The notes: generated by a model not told the origin, from the sequence alone. A stretch of DNA of 61,605 nucleotides from an uncultured Eggerthella sp. (GCA_900538545.1 UPYK01000012.1:1-61605), one strand, 5' to 3'. Shown: positions 7,350 to 16,415, counted from the stretch's first letter. Translations and numbers: made by a program.

Positions 7350-7662
7350 GAAACGAACGGTAGAAGCAGGTGCGCGCCCCAGTGTGGCAGGCAGGACCTG
7401 CGGGATTCACGAGCGCGAGCAGCGTGTCCTCGTCGCAATCGTAGCGCAGATCGACCAGCTCTTGCGTGTTGCCAGACTCTTCGCCCTTGTGCCAGAACTT
7501 GTTGCGCGAACGCGACCAGAACCAGGTGGTCTTCTCTTCGAGGGTTCGGCGGACAGCCTCTTCATTCATCCAGGCCATCATGAGCACCTCGTGGGTGTTT
7601 GCATCTTGCACGATGCAGGGGATGAGGCCAGCTTCGTTGTAGGTAAGATCTGCCAAGTTCAT
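7321..7662 (-). CDS. hisI: phosphoribosyl-AMP cyclohydrolase
   Basis: 113 residues from the ATG behind GGAAGGAACCACC. Opens the adenine ring of phosphoribosyl-AMP in the third step of histidine synthesis. Motifs: MMAWMNEEAVRRTLEE, TTWFWSRSRNKFWHKGEESG, YDCDEDTLL and the metal-binding CHTGARTCFY. Single-domain form without the HisE pyrophosphohydrolase. No other his gene is in the window, so it is either separate from the main his cluster or an isolated copy. Its 3' end overlaps the convergent sirtuin gene by 29 bases, an overlap created by the extended sirtuin tail. Confidence 0.95.
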   Translation of the reverse strand: MNLADLTYNEAGLIPCIVQDANTHEVLMMAWMNEEAVRRTLEEKTTWFWSRSRNKFWHKGEESGNTQELVDLRYDCDEDTLLALVNPAGPACHTGARTCFYRSFLNEDPLLER

Positions 7663-7860
7663 GGTGGGTTCCTTCCGGAAGAGGGGAAGCGAATGAAGTA
7701 GGCTCATTGTAACAAAGCGAGCGAGCACCTTTCGCGGGCGATCCGTGCGTACATTCCTGGAAGCAGAGACTTGTTCGGCGCTCGTGTTTTCCTGGGAGCG
7801 GAAGGGCAGCGCGCTTCGAGCGAATTCGCCGATGAACCACGACGCTTGCCACGAACATGC

Positions 7861-8167
7861 GCTATACTCTTCTACACCAAATGCGATGACGAAGACAGCA
7901 CATTTCGGCTGCATCGTTTCCAGAGAGGGCTCGTTGCTGAAAGAGCCTAGCGATGCGAGATGTGATTCCCTTCACCAGCAGTGTTGCCGAACGGGTCAAA
8001 TGCTCAAATGAGCAGGCACTTCAGTAAGCTTCATCGGGTGCTCCCGTTACAGAGCAGATATGAGTGATCTTCGCTTGCTGTTCACAAAACGCAGCGCGAA
8101 GGTAACCAGGGTGGTACCGCGAGAGTTCTTCTCGTCCTTGGATAGGGCAAAGAGGAGAGCTCTTTTT
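7861..8167 (+). promoter_or_regulatory. T-box leader (tRNA-Phe sensing) of pheST
   Basis: The untranslated leader of pheS holds the T-box consensus AGGGTGGTACCGCG at 8108-8121. Stem I is visible: GCATCG pairs with CGATGC around the conserved AGAGAG...GAAAG apical part. A GAAG/CTTC helix closes a specifier loop whose candidate codon TTC (Phe) is at 7966-7968. A -10-like TATACT at 7863-7868 probably starts the transcript. Uncharged tRNA-Phe should stabilise the antiterminator and allow pheST transcription; charged tRNA leaves the terminator at 8123-8167. Confidence 0.88.
8123..8167 (+). terminator. Rho-independent terminator of the pheST T-box
   Basis: GAGTTCTTCTC (8123-8133) pairs with GAGGAGAGCTC (8152-8162, two G-U pairs) and is followed by TTTTT. 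Its 5' arm directly follows the T-box sequence, as expected for mutually exclusive terminator and antiterminator. Confidence 0.85.
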
Positions 8168-8231
8168 CTTTGCTCAAAAGAAGGTGAACAGAAGCCGCAC
8201 GGGCTTTTCGAGTATAGGGAAAGGCAATCGT

Positions 8232-9293
8232 ATGTCAGTCATTGATGAAGTTCAGGCGTTGCAAGCTGCAACACTTGCCGAGATCGATCAGGCAGCTACG
8301 AGCGATGCGCTCGAGGCGATCCGCATCAAGGTAGTGGGAAAATCGGGTAGCTTGACTGGCTATCTGCGTTCGATGGGACAAGTTGCTCCTGAAGAGCGCG
8401 CGCAGGTGGGCAAGACCGTGAACGCCGCGCGCAACGAGGTCGAAGGTGCGCTCGAGGCGAAGAAGAAGGAGCTTGCCGGTGCAGAGCTCGCTGCGCGCAT
8501 GGAGGCCGATGCGATTGACATCACGCTTCCTGGCCGTGTGCAGCAGATGGGTACGCGCCATCTGATCAACCGCATCACCGATGAGATCGCCGAGGTGTTC
8601 CTTGGCATCGGCTACTCGGTGGCAACCGGTCCTGAGGTCGAGACCGACTACTACAACTTCGAAGCGCTGAATGCCCCTGCCGATCATCCCTCGCGCAGTA
8701 TGCAAGACACCTTCTACGTGCGCGACCTTTCGGGTGATACCACGAATGTGAAGGGCGAATCGGACGTGCTTCTGCGAACGCAAACTTCTGGTGTTCAGGT
8801 GCATGCTATGGAGGATCAGGAGTTACCCATCTACATCATCGCGCCTGGTAAGGTATATCGCCGTGATGTGGCGGATCCTTCGCACCTTCCGCAGTTCAAC
8901 CAGATCGAAGGGCTCGTGGTCGATAAGGGCATCACGTTCGGCGATCTGAAGGGCACGCTCGATTACTTCTGCAAGCAGATGTTCGGCGAAGAGCGCAAGA
9001 CGCGTTTCCGCGCTCACTATTTCCCGTTCACGGAGCCTTCGGCTGAAGTGGACGTGAGCTGCGGCATTTGTCACGGCGAAGGTTGCCGCTTCTGCAAGGG
9101 AACGGGATGGCTCGAGATCTTGGGCTGCGGCATGGTCGATCCGAACGTGCTGCGCTATTCGGGCATCGATCCTGAAGTCTATTCGGGCTTCGCCTTTGGT
9201 GTAGGTGTCGAGCGCGTGGCATGCCTCAAATACAACGTTCCCGACTTGAGGATGTTGCTTGAGGGCGATATGAGGTTTTTAAGGCAGTTCTAA
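8232..9293 (+). CDS. pheS: phenylalanyl-tRNA synthetase alpha subunit
   Basis: 353 residues, normal PheS length. Charges tRNA-Phe as an alpha2-beta2 tetramer with PheT. An N-terminal coiled coil (about 1-85) precedes the class II catalytic core: TRHLINRITDEIAEVFLGIG, RTQTSGVQVHAM, motif 2 region VYRRDVADPSHLPQFNQIEG and motif 3 GFAFGVGVERVACLKY. The CGICHGEGCRFCKGTGW cysteines match the insertion seen in many PheS proteins. The start ATG follows AGGGAAAGG; an in-frame ATG 48 bases upstream lies in the leader. Regulated by the T-box upstream. Confidence 0.97.
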   Translation: MSVIDEVQALQAATLAEIDQAATSDALEAIRIKVVGKSGSLTGYLRSMGQVAPEERAQVGKTVNAARNEVEGALEAKKKELAGAELAARMEADAIDITLPGRVQQMGTRHLINRITDEIAEVFLGIGYSVATGPEVETDYYNFEALNAPADHPSRSMQDTFYVRDLSGDTTNVKGESDVLLRTQTSGVQVHAMEDQELPIYIIAPGKVYRRDVADPSHLPQFNQIEGLVVDKGITFGDLKGTLDYFCKQMFGEERKTRFRAHYFPFTEPSAEVDVSCGICHGEGCRFCKGTGWLEILGCGMVDPNVLRYSGIDPEVYSGFAFGVGVERVACLKYNVPDLRMLLEGDMRFLRQF

Positions 9294-9311
9294 GAACTGC
9301 GTTGACGCTGC

Positions 9312-9411
9312 GGCTTCGTCTCGCACGCATGCTCGCCGCTCTTGCGCTTACCCTCACGTACGAAGTGCGCTCGGCCGCGCAACACGGCGATCCTACGCAC
9401 GAGACGAACCC
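9312..9411. repeat. long imperfect hairpin between pheS and pheT
   Basis: Three nested, evenly spaced complementary blocks: TTCGTCTCG 9315-9323 with 9400-9408, CGCCG 9334-9338 with 9385-9389, and TTGCGC 9342-9347 with 9377-9382. The 10-base gap between the first two blocks is equal on both arms. The loop is about 29 bases. No T-run follows, so it does not look like a simple terminator; it may be a processing or stability element, or a dispersed palindromic repeat. Confidence 0.6.
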
Positions 9412-9477
9412 TCGCTGATTTTGACCAACTACGAGAGACAAAAACATTTCAGTGTTTTAAATAAAGAAGGATAAAAA

Positions 9478-11979
9478 ATGAAAGTTTCTTTGAAATGGTT
9501 AAGTGAATATATTGAGATACCTGCTGATCTGAAGGCGTTTTGCGATCGTCTGGACCTGACCGGCACGGGCGTTGAAGGTGTCGAGATCGCTGGCGCCACC
9601 TACGATAAGGTGGTCGTGGGCCAGATCATCGAAAAGAAAGCGCATCCCGATTCGGATCATATGTGGGTCTGCCAGGTGAGCGTGGGCGAGAACAATCTCG
9701 GACAAGATGGCAAGCCTGAACCGCTCCAGATCGTATGCGGCGCGCAGAACTTCAACGAAGGCGACAAGATCCCCGTGGCGCTGGTAGGCGCTGAGTTCGG
9801 CGATTTCAAGATCAAGAAATCCAAGCTACGTGGCGTGGTGAGCAACGGCATGAATTGCTCCGAGCGCGAGCTGGGGCTCGGTTCCGATCACGATGGCATC
9901 ATGATCTTGCCTGCCGATGCGCCGGTAGGCGAGCCCTTCGCGGATTATATGAAGCTCAACGACAAGATCCTCGATCTTGAAATCACGCCGAATCGCCCTG
10001 ATTGCCTTTCCATGAAGGGCATGGCGCGCGAGGTGGGGGCCATGTATGAGCGCGACTTTACCGATCCGCTCGATGATCCGATCTTCAACTTGGGCGAAAA
10101 CCAAGACCTTGAGCCGACTGCAGATTCGGTCGAGGTGACCATATCGGATCCCGCACGTTGCGATCGCTATACTGCACGCGTGATCGAGAACGTGAAAGTG
10201 GGTCCAAGCCCCGATTGGTTGGCGCAGCGCGTTACTGCAGCGGGCGCTCGTTCGATCAACAACATCGTTGATGCGACGAACTATATCTTGTTCCTGCTCG
10301 GTCAACCGCTCCATGCATTCGACTATGACAAGCTAGCGAACAAGGATGGCAAGGTCCACATCATCGTGCGTCCTGCTGAAGACGGCGAGAAGTTCACCAC
10401 GCTCGATGGAGAAGAGCGCACGCTCACGTCTGATATGAGCGTGATCGCTACGCCTACGGAGGCTGTTGCGCTGGCAGGCGTGATGGGCGGCCTCGATTCC
10501 GAGGTGACCGACGAAACGACCACGATCTTGCTCGAAGCAGCTACGTTCAGCAGCGGTCACACCAGCCGCACGAGCCGCAACTTGGGTCTTATCAGCGAGG
10601 CCTCGCTGCGCTATGAACGCGGCGTAGACGACAATCCGATCGGTGCGTTCTCTGATGCATCGGCTGCGCTCATCGCGGCGGTATCGGGCGGCACCGTACG
10701 CCCGGGCATCGTGGATGTGTGGGAGCAGAAGACCGAGCCTATCATGCTCGATTTCCGCATTCCGCGTTTCAACGCCATGATGGGTGCCGAGATCGATCGC
10801 GACTATATCATCTCGACGCTCACGCGCTTGGGTTGTGCGGTAACGGTGGCCGATAAAGCTGAATCTGCGGCGGCATCATGTGCTGAAGGCGAGCTGCTCC
10901 ATGTGCTCGCGCCCACGTTCCGCCCCGACCTTGAACGCGAGATCGACCTCTATGAAGAGGTGCTGCGCCTCTACGGCATGGACCGCATCGAACCGACGCT
11001 GCCAGGTGGTGCTGGCCGCATTGGCAAGCGCACGGTGGCTGAGCAGAAGATCCAGAAGATTAACGATACGCTGCGCGCGGCGGGGCTCAATGAGACCGTA
11101 ACGTATTCGTTCGCTGAACCGGGCGATCTCGATAAGCTGCGCATGGATAAAGAAGGGTTGGGTATGCCGGTTGAGCTGCTCAATCCGCTCAATGCAGAAC
11201 AGTCCATCATGCGCCAATCCATCATTCCAGGGTTGCTGCATTCTCTTGCGTACAACCAGAATCACGGCGTGAAGAATGTTCAGCTCTATGAAACAGGGCG
11301 CGTGTTCTTCGCGGCAGAGGGCAAGAAGAACCCCAAGGAGAAAGAACGCGTTGCAGCAGTGCTGGCGGGCGCGATGGGCGATCCTGCTTGGAACAATACG
11401 CCGGCTGCATTCGATTTCTTCGATGGCAAGGGCATCGTCGAAAGCCTTCTGCATGAGCTCGCTACGCCCAAGGTGCGCTTCAAAGCGCTTTCTGCTGAAG
11501 AGGCTCCGCACCTGCAGCCGGGACGTGCTGCTCAGGTGCTTTCAGGCGGCACGGTGCTCGGCTGGGTCGGCGAGATCCATCCGCTTGCAGCTGATGCCTT
11601 CGAGGCTGCTGCGCCTGTTGTTGCGTTCGAACTCGATCTTGATGCGCTCGTGAAAACGAGTCAGCCCGCGCGCGACTACGTAGATGTGCCGCTGTTCCCG
11701 GCAGTTACGATGGATATCGCGCTCGTGGTTGATGAAGACGTGACCAACGAAAAGCTCATGCAGGTCATGCGTTCTGCAGGGGGCAAGCTACTCTCGAGCA
11801 TCCAGCTCTTCGATGTGTATCGTGATGAAGAGCGTTTGGGCGCAGGCAAGAAATCGATGGCCTATGCGCTCGAATATCGCTCGCCCGACAAGACGCTTAC
11901 CGCTGAAGAGGTCAACAAGCAGCATGAGCGCTTGATCAAGAAGACCTGTGGAGCAACGGGCGCCGAGGTTCGCGGATAG
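9478..11979 (+). CDS. pheT: phenylalanyl-tRNA synthetase beta subunit
   Basis: 833 residues, full bacterial length. Order of domains: OB-fold tRNA-binding domain (about 40-150; HPDSDHMWVCQV and GVVSNGMNCSERELGLG), B3/4 editing domain (about 215-390), B5 DNA-binding-like domain (about 405-490), catalytic-like core with MRQSIIPGLLHSLAYN (about 570), and C-terminal FDX-anticodon-binding domain (about 735-833; FPAVTMDIALVVDE). Partner of PheS in the tetramer and site of editing of mischarged Tyr. The ATG has AGAAGGA upstream. A 184-base gap with a long hairpin separates it from pheS, which is larger than usual for this operon. Confidence 0.97.
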   Translation: MKVSLKWLSEYIEIPADLKAFCDRLDLTGTGVEGVEIAGATYDKVVVGQIIEKKAHPDSDHMWVCQVSVGENNLGQDGKPEPLQIVCGAQNFNEGDKIPVALVGAEFGDFKIKKSKLRGVVSNGMNCSERELGLGSDHDGIMILPADAPVGEPFADYMKLNDKILDLEITPNRPDCLSMKGMAREVGAMYERDFTDPLDDPIFNLGENQDLEPTADSVEVTISDPARCDRYTARVIENVKVGPSPDWLAQRVTAAGARSINNIVDATNYILFLLGQPLHAFDYDKLANKDGKVHIIVRPAEDGEKFTTLDGEERTLTSDMSVIATPTEAVALAGVMGGLDSEVTDETTTILLEAATFSSGHTSRTSRNLGLISEASLRYERGVDDNPIGAFSDASAALIAAVSGGTVRPGIVDVWEQKTEPIMLDFRIPRFNAMMGAEIDRDYIISTLTRLGCAVTVADKAESAAASCAEGELLHVLAPTFRPDLEREIDLYEEVLRLYGMDRIEPTLPGGAGRIGKRTVAEQKIQKINDTLRAAGLNETVTYSFAEPGDLDKLRMDKEGLGMPVELLNPLNAEQSIMRQSIIPGLLHSLAYNQNHGVKNVQLYETGRVFFAAEGKKNPKEKERVAAVLAGAMGDPAWNNTPAAFDFFDGKGIVESLLHELATPKVRFKALSAEEAPHLQPGRAAQVLSGGTVLGWVGEIHPLAADAFEAAAPVVAFELDLDALVKTSQPARDYVDVPLFPAVTMDIALVVDEDVTNEKLMQVMRSAGGKLLSSIQLFDVYRDEERLGAGKKSMAYALEYRSPDKTLTAEEVNKQHERLIKKTCGATGAEVRG

Positions 11980-12079
11980 CGAACGCCTTGTGCGTATTGG
12001 AAAGACTATTTGAGTCACAGTGAAGAGAACGATCGAGTGCGTGTCGATCGTTCTTGGCTCGATGCGAGAGAGGAAGCTT

Positions 12080-12541
12080 GTGGGGAAACTGCTCTCATTC
12101 GATCCCAAAAAGTATTCGCCCTGGCAACGGCGTACCTTCTATTGCTGCGCATTCATGTTCGTGCTCTCGGTGGTTCTTGCTACGGTTGGCGTGGTCTTCG
12201 TGGTGCTCGCGGAATTCTTCGGCATCAAGTCGATCGATCTGATGCCTGGTGTGGTGCTCGGTGGAGAGACGCTGGTCGCAGGGATCGTGGGCATCGTTGT
12301 GGCGTTGTCGGGGATCATCGGCGCGAAGGACCCCCGCAAGATCACGCTATTCTTCTGGATCGTAACGCTTTACGGCTTGCTCGAACTTTGGGACCTTGCC
12401 AGCAAGATCTCGCAAGGGCAGGTAAACCCAGCAGCCATCATCACACTGGTGATCGTTATGTTCTTGGTGGCCTGCGCCTGGAATGTGCGCGGCCAGACGG
12501 GATACTTCGACAATCACCCTCATCCCGGTGATCCTGAGTAG
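12080..12541 (+). CDS. four-helix membrane protein of unknown function
   Basis: About 153 residues from a GTG preceded by GAGAGGA; an ATG at 12062 would add six residues and lacks a good ribosome site. Four hydrophobic segments are visible: FYCCAFMFVLSVVLATVGVV, GETLVAGIVGIVVALSGIIG, ITLFFWIVTLYGLLELWDLA and AAIITLVIVMFLVACAW. The tail (RGQTGYFDNHPHPGDPE) is polar. Lies 100 bases after pheT and may be transcribed with it. I recognise no family. Confidence 0.75.
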   Translation: MGKLLSFDPKKYSPWQRRTFYCCAFMFVLSVVLATVGVVFVVLAEFFGIKSIDLMPGVVLGGETLVAGIVGIVVALSGIIGAKDPRKITLFFWIVTLYGLLELWDLASKISQGQVNPAAIITLVIVMFLVACAWNVRGQTGYFDNHPHPGDPE

Positions 12542-12591
12542 TCTCTAAGGCAATGCCTCTGTTCGTTTAGGCAGCAGATATTACTGATCGA

Positions 12592-12963
12592 TCAACTAAC
12601 AAAGAAGCTTACCAGTGCGAAGCCGAGTGCTGCGGCGCCCAGCGTGCTCGCGTAGGTTATTGCAAGGTAGGCAAAGCAATATTTATAGCGCTTGGTCGCA
12701 AAGAGGCTCACTGCTTCGAAGTTCATCGTGGCCAGTGTCGAGAAGCCGCCTAAGAAACCGACGGTCAAGGTTAAATACAGCACTTCATTCAGTGCGAGCG
12801 GCATGACCATGCCTGCCGCAAAACAGGCGATCAGGTTCACGATGAGTGTGGCAAACGGGAATTGCTCAGGCAGATGGCGCTTGAGCATGCGAGTCAAAAG
12901 GCCACGTGAAAGAGCGCCGATCGCGCCACCTATTGCTATTCCTATGAGCGCAAGAAAGTTCAT
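12592..12963 (-). CDS. crcB: Fluc/CrcB fluoride channel subunit
   Basis: 123 residues, four membrane helices. Fluoride-exporting Fluc channel, a dual-topology dimer in most bacteria. Family features seen: GGAIGALSRGLLTR at the start, ATLIVNLIACF with the conserved Asn, and the phenylalanine-box region GFLGGFSTLATMNFE. Its start ATG overlaps the stop of the second crcB gene by four bases (ATGA), so the two are translationally coupled. Paired genes often encode heterodimers of fixed, opposite orientation. Confidence 0.93.
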   Translation of the reverse strand: MNFLALIGIAIGGAIGALSRGLLTRMLKRHLPEQFPFATLIVNLIACFAAGMVMPLALNEVLYLTLTVGFLGGFSTLATMNFEAVSLFATKRYKYCFAYLAITYASTLGAAALGFALVSFFVS

Positions 12964-13514
12964 GAGCGCCTCTCTTCAGAGGCTTCGCTGGTGCTTTCGT
13001 TCTTAGCGCGTTGCATCTCAAGACGATGCTCGATGCGTCTGCGCTGGATGCGTTTGAGGCGGCGATAGGCGAGCAGGGAACAGGTAGCCCAGCCAGCAAG
13101 CGAGGCAATGAATGTGCCGAAAACGGTCGCGGATACATAGAGCGCGAACATGAGGTATTCGCCAGCTTGCAAGAAAGCAAGATTCTCAGTGCAGAACGCA
13201 GAGAGCGTAGTGAAGGCGCCAACCAATCCAACGCCGATGCCGCGTGCGATAGGGTGCGGTATGTGTACGCGCCTGTCGAACCACTGATAGACGATATAGA
13301 TGATGTAGCATCCCACAAGGTTGATGAGCAGCGTTGCCCACGGAAAGCCTTGAGTCGGGATGATGAGCTCGATCAGGTAACGGAGCGTCGCGCCGATCGC
13401 CCCCATCAGAAGGACGGTCGCGTAGAGAAACGCGGGCGTTGCCATGACCTGCTGGCGCGTGGGGGTCGCGTGCTGGGCTTGAGTTCCTTGGGGCTGTTCG
13501 TGCGGGGAAGACAT
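12960..13514 (-). CDS. crcB: Fluc/CrcB fluoride channel subunit with N- and C-terminal extensions
   Basis: 184 residues. Core: GAIGATLRYLIEL, FPWATLLINLVGCYIIY and GLVGAFTTLSAFCTEN, the same three landmarks as its partner. It carries about 25 extra polar residues at the N terminus and about 35 at the C terminus (rich in Arg/Glu/Ser), unusual for this 120-residue family. The annotated ATG lacks a strong ribosome site and a shorter start (MATPAFLYATVLLMG) is possible. First gene of the pair. I looked for a fluoride riboswitch upstream and did not recognise one. Confidence 0.9.
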   Translation of the reverse strand: MSSPHEQPQGTQAQHATPTRQQVMATPAFLYATVLLMGAIGATLRYLIELIIPTQGFPWATLLINLVGCYIIYIVYQWFDRRVHIPHPIARGIGVGLVGAFTTLSAFCTENLAFLQAGEYLMFALYVSATVFGTFIASLAGWATCSLLAYRRLKRIQRRRIEHRLEMQRAKNESTSEASEERRS

Positions 13515-13735
13515 GCGACCATTCTAGGCGAACGAATGCGCACTGCGCGCGACAAGTGGGGAACGATGCAGAAAGACAGCTAACGTGTTTGTAGGTGCGT
13601 TATATGACAGCTCTATGTCGACAATGCGTTGGGGACAAAAAGGCGTGCGAATTTACGCTACACTACTCGAACGAAAAGAAATCTCGCAAACAGATCAGCA
13701 GAGATGATCCTGTTCTCCTCGTGAAAGGAAACGAT

Positions 13736-14164
13736 ATGAGCAACGAAGGAAAAAAGGTACGCGTTAACTATATTGGTACATTCGATGACGGTACGGTGTT
13801 CGACTCTTCGGTCGAGCGCGGCGAACCTTTGGAGTTCACCTGCATGGCGGGGATGATGATCCCCGGCTTCGATGCGGCGGTGAACGAGATGGCCGTGGGC
13901 GAGACTAAGAAGGTCCATATTCCTGCGGCTGATGCTTATGGCGAGCGCGATGAGCAGCTTGTTCAGCGCATCCCGAAGGAAAACGTGCCCGATGTTGACG
14001 ATCTGCCTGTTGGACAGACCGTTTACATGCAGGCTCCTGGTGGACAGGCATTCCCGGTCAAAGTGGTCGAGATCACCGATGATGATGTGGTGTTCGACAT
14101 GAATCACGAGATGGCAGGTAAGGATCTGAACTTCGAGATCACTCTTGAAGAGATCGTGGACTAG
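13736..14164 (+). CDS. FKBP-type (SlyD-like) peptidyl-prolyl isomerase
   Basis: 142 residues. Cytoplasmic chaperone/isomerase: N-terminal FKBP half (VRVNYIGTFDDGTVFDSS, then LEFTCMAGMMIPGFDAAV), an inserted flap (about 70-120, DEQLVQRIPKENVPDVDDLP) and the return of the FKBP strand (DMNHEMAGKDLNFEITLEEI). The NHEMAGKDL motif is typical of SlyD. It lacks the His-rich metal-binding tail of E. coli SlyD. The ATG follows GAAAGGAAACG; longer readings begin in non-coding sequence. Monocistronic, closed by the terminator at 14194-14229. Confidence 0.95.
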   Translation: MSNEGKKVRVNYIGTFDDGTVFDSSVERGEPLEFTCMAGMMIPGFDAAVNEMAVGETKKVHIPAADAYGERDEQLVQRIPKENVPDVDDLPVGQTVYMQAPGGQAFPVKVVEITDDDVVFDMNHEMAGKDLNFEITLEEIVD

Positions 14165-14193
14165 CCTATTTCATATACTGTTTTATTTACGGT

Positions 14194-14229
14194 GCGCCTT
14201 GGGTACATTGTTGCTCAAGGCGCTTTTTT
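14194..14229 (+). terminator. Rho-independent terminator after FKBP gene
   Basis: GCGCCTTG (14194-14201) and CAAGGCGC (14216-14223) form a perfect stem followed by TTTTTT. Confidence 0.9.
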
Positions 14230-14312
14230 GCGCTTTGCCATATTGAGCACCTTCCGTTTAGCGTGATAAGATGAACTTTGTTTATAAACCGTTAAAAACT
14301 CTTATGAATACG

Positions 14313-14347
14313 CAGGTCGATTTGGAAATATCTGCTGCCTCGACCTG
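14313..14347. repeat. inverted repeat in the leader of the first surface-protein gene
   Basis: CAGGTCGA (14313-14320) and TCGACCTG (14340-14347) are perfectly complementary with a 19-base loop, 70 bases before the start codon. No T-run follows. It could be a leader hairpin or an operator; role unknown. Confidence 0.4.
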
Positions 14348-14417
14348 TTCGTTAGCTGTGTAAGAATCAGTTTTGGTTTAAGAGTGCAGGTTCGTTTCTC
14401 AGAATGGAGCGCTGAAT

Positions 14418-16364
14418 ATGATCAGGAAGATCGAAGATGCAAGATCGTTGACCCAAAGAGCATCAGGTTTTCTGATAGCTTCTGTTCTTTCGATCATCTG
14501 TCTCGCAACGTGTGGTGCGTATGCTCATGCAGATACCCTCGATACCAGCGCAAATGCTTCCACGGCCACAACCGCGACCGAAGCTTCTGCAGCCTTCACG
14601 GAGAAAGCTGGCGCACTCGGCCAGGGTACAAACGATCTTGTTGCTCAAGATCAAGCTGTAGGCGATCAGGCTGGCGTTCAAACGGGCGATCAAGCAGGGA
14701 ATCAGCCAGCAGGCGATTCGACGGGCGGTCAGGCAGCGGATGACCAAGCAGGCGATAAGACCGATGCCTCCGAAGATCAAACGGGCGATAAGACCGATGT
14801 TCCCGATCAGGCCACAACACCGGTGAATAAACCAGAGCGTGCAGGTTGGATGCAGGATGCGGATGGTTCGTGGTACTACTACAAAAGCGTGAACGCAGCT
14901 CCTTCTAAGGGATGGATCAAGCTCCATAAGACTTGGTATTATCTCGATCCTGCTGATAACGGCAAGATGAAGATCGGTAAGTTCAGCGATGGGAAAGCTA
15001 CCTATATCGCTGCGAACTCTGGTGCGATGTACGCCAAGCAATGGGTGAAGCTCGATTCAGATTGGTACTATGCAAGCGCTTCTGGTGCGCTCAAGAGCGG
15101 CTGGCAGAAGAGCGGTGGAAAATGGTATTGGTTGCAGGCTGATCAGGATGGCGCGATGGCAACGAGCGCTTGGATCACCGATAAGAACAAACGCTACTAC
15201 GTTGATGGCAAGGGTGTCATGAAGACTGGTTGGATCAAGGCCGATGAAGGCTGGTACTACGCCAACAAGTCGGGCGCCGTCAACCAGAATGGATGGGTGA
15301 AGTCAGGCAGCAAGTGGTACTGGCTGCAGGGCGATAAGCAGGGTCTTATGGCTGCCGACCAGTGGATCACCGACAAGAACAAGCGCTACTATCTCAGCGG
15401 CAGTGGTGCCATGGCCACCAAGTGGATCCACATCGGAGACGATTGGTTCTACGCCAACATGTCTGGTGCTCAGCAGAATGGTTGGGTCAAATCAGGTAGC
15501 AAATGGTACTGGCTCCAAGCCGATAAGCAGGGCCTTATGCTCACAAATGCGCTGCAGACCATAGGAGACAAGCAGTATTCCTTCGATAGCAATGGTGCGA
15601 TGCGCACGAATGCCGTTGTCGATCTCGATAACAATAAAGTTGGATACGCTACCTCTTCGGGCGCTATTGCCTCTGTCGGTGTAAAAGAAGATGGCAAGCT
15701 CGTTTTGAGGAACGCTCAAGGAGCGCCGCTCACTGGATGGCAGAAGTTCGGTGGTGCGTGGTTCTATGGCGATGAAGGCGGCGTTGCTCACACCGGTTGG
15801 CTCGATCTTAAGGGCAAAAAGTACTGGATGGATTCCAACGGCGTGATGGCCACGGGCGTTCGCACGATCGATGGCAAGCGCTACGTGTTCAGCCCGTCAG
15901 GTGTGTATACGCGCGTTTCCGCAGCTCATGCGGCAACATTCGAGCGTGCTCTTAAAGAGCTCGAGAAATGCACGAATTCTTCGATGACCAAGGAGCAGAA
16001 GCTCCGTGCCGCTTTCGATCATATCCGTGATGATTTCCGTGAGTACAATCCCCGTATTCCGCACATGAAGAGCGTGGGCTGGGAAACCGTTTATGCAGAC
16101 GATATCTTCGTTCGTCGCGGTGGAAACTGCTTGAGCTGTGCGGCAGCTATGGCATTCATGGCAAAGGCTGCAGGTTATGAGAACGTCTATGCGTGCAATA
16201 GCGGCGGCCATGGATGGGCTGAGGTCGATGGGCTCGTCTACGATCCTGAGTGGACTCGTCATAATGCGGGCAACTACTTTGCTCGTCCGTATAGCCAGAG
16301 TGGTGGCCCTAGTTATGCCAGCGCGATCTCTTCAGGCCAAGCCTGGATGCGCGTAGCTATCTAG
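14418..16364 (+). CDS. secreted cell-wall-binding repeat protein with transglutaminase-like domain (paralog 1)
   Basis: 648 residues. Signal peptide about 1-38 (FLIASVLSIICLATCGAYAHA). Residues about 70-135 are low-complexity Gln/Asp/Gly repeats (units like DQAGDKTD). Residues about 140-505 hold many choline-binding-like cell-wall repeats (GWVKSGSKWYWLQ, DWYYANKSGA). Residues about 510-648 form a transglutaminase-like domain with Cys in RGGNCLSC, His in GGHGWAEVDG and Asp in VYDPEW, the expected catalytic triad. Likely attached non-covalently to the wall; the substrate may be a wall peptide or polysaccharide. The next gene is a clear paralog, so this is a tandem duplication at the head of a cell-surface locus. 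Confidence 0.9.
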   Translation: MIRKIEDARSLTQRASGFLIASVLSIICLATCGAYAHADTLDTSANASTATTATEASAAFTEKAGALGQGTNDLVAQDQAVGDQAGVQTGDQAGNQPAGDSTGGQAADDQAGDKTDASEDQTGDKTDVPDQATTPVNKPERAGWMQDADGSWYYYKSVNAAPSKGWIKLHKTWYYLDPADNGKMKIGKFSDGKATYIAANSGAMYAKQWVKLDSDWYYASASGALKSGWQKSGGKWYWLQADQDGAMATSAWITDKNKRYYVDGKGVMKTGWIKADEGWYYANKSGAVNQNGWVKSGSKWYWLQGDKQGLMAADQWITDKNKRYYLSGSGAMATKWIHIGDDWFYANMSGAQQNGWVKSGSKWYWLQADKQGLMLTNALQTIGDKQYSFDSNGAMRTNAVVDLDNNKVGYATSSGAIASVGVKEDGKLVLRNAQGAPLTGWQKFGGAWFYGDEGGVAHTGWLDLKGKKYWMDSNGVMATGVRTIDGKRYVFSPSGVYTRVSAAHAATFERALKELEKCTNSSMTKEQKLRAAFDHIRDDFREYNPRIPHMKSVGWETVYADDIFVRRGGNCLSCAAAMAFMAKAAGYENVYACNSGGHGWAEVDGLVYDPEWTRHNAGNYFARPYSQSGGPSYASAISSGQAWMRVAI

Positions 16365-16394
16365 TTCATCTAGTTCATAGAAATGGAGCGTGTT

Positions 16395-16415
16395 GAGATC
16401 GGGATTCCCGATCTC
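16395..16415. repeat. perfect hairpin between the two surface-protein paralogs
   Basis: GAGATCGGG and CCCGATCTC (nine pairs) flank a three-base ATT loop. CATAG/CTATG outside it can extend the structure. There is no T-run, so it may be a processing or partial-termination signal rather than a terminator. Confidence 0.45.

Noticed and set aside
13515..13735. Possible fluoride riboswitch in front of the crcB pair
   Set aside because: I could not find the conserved GGNGATG core or pseudoknot arms by eye on the minus strand.
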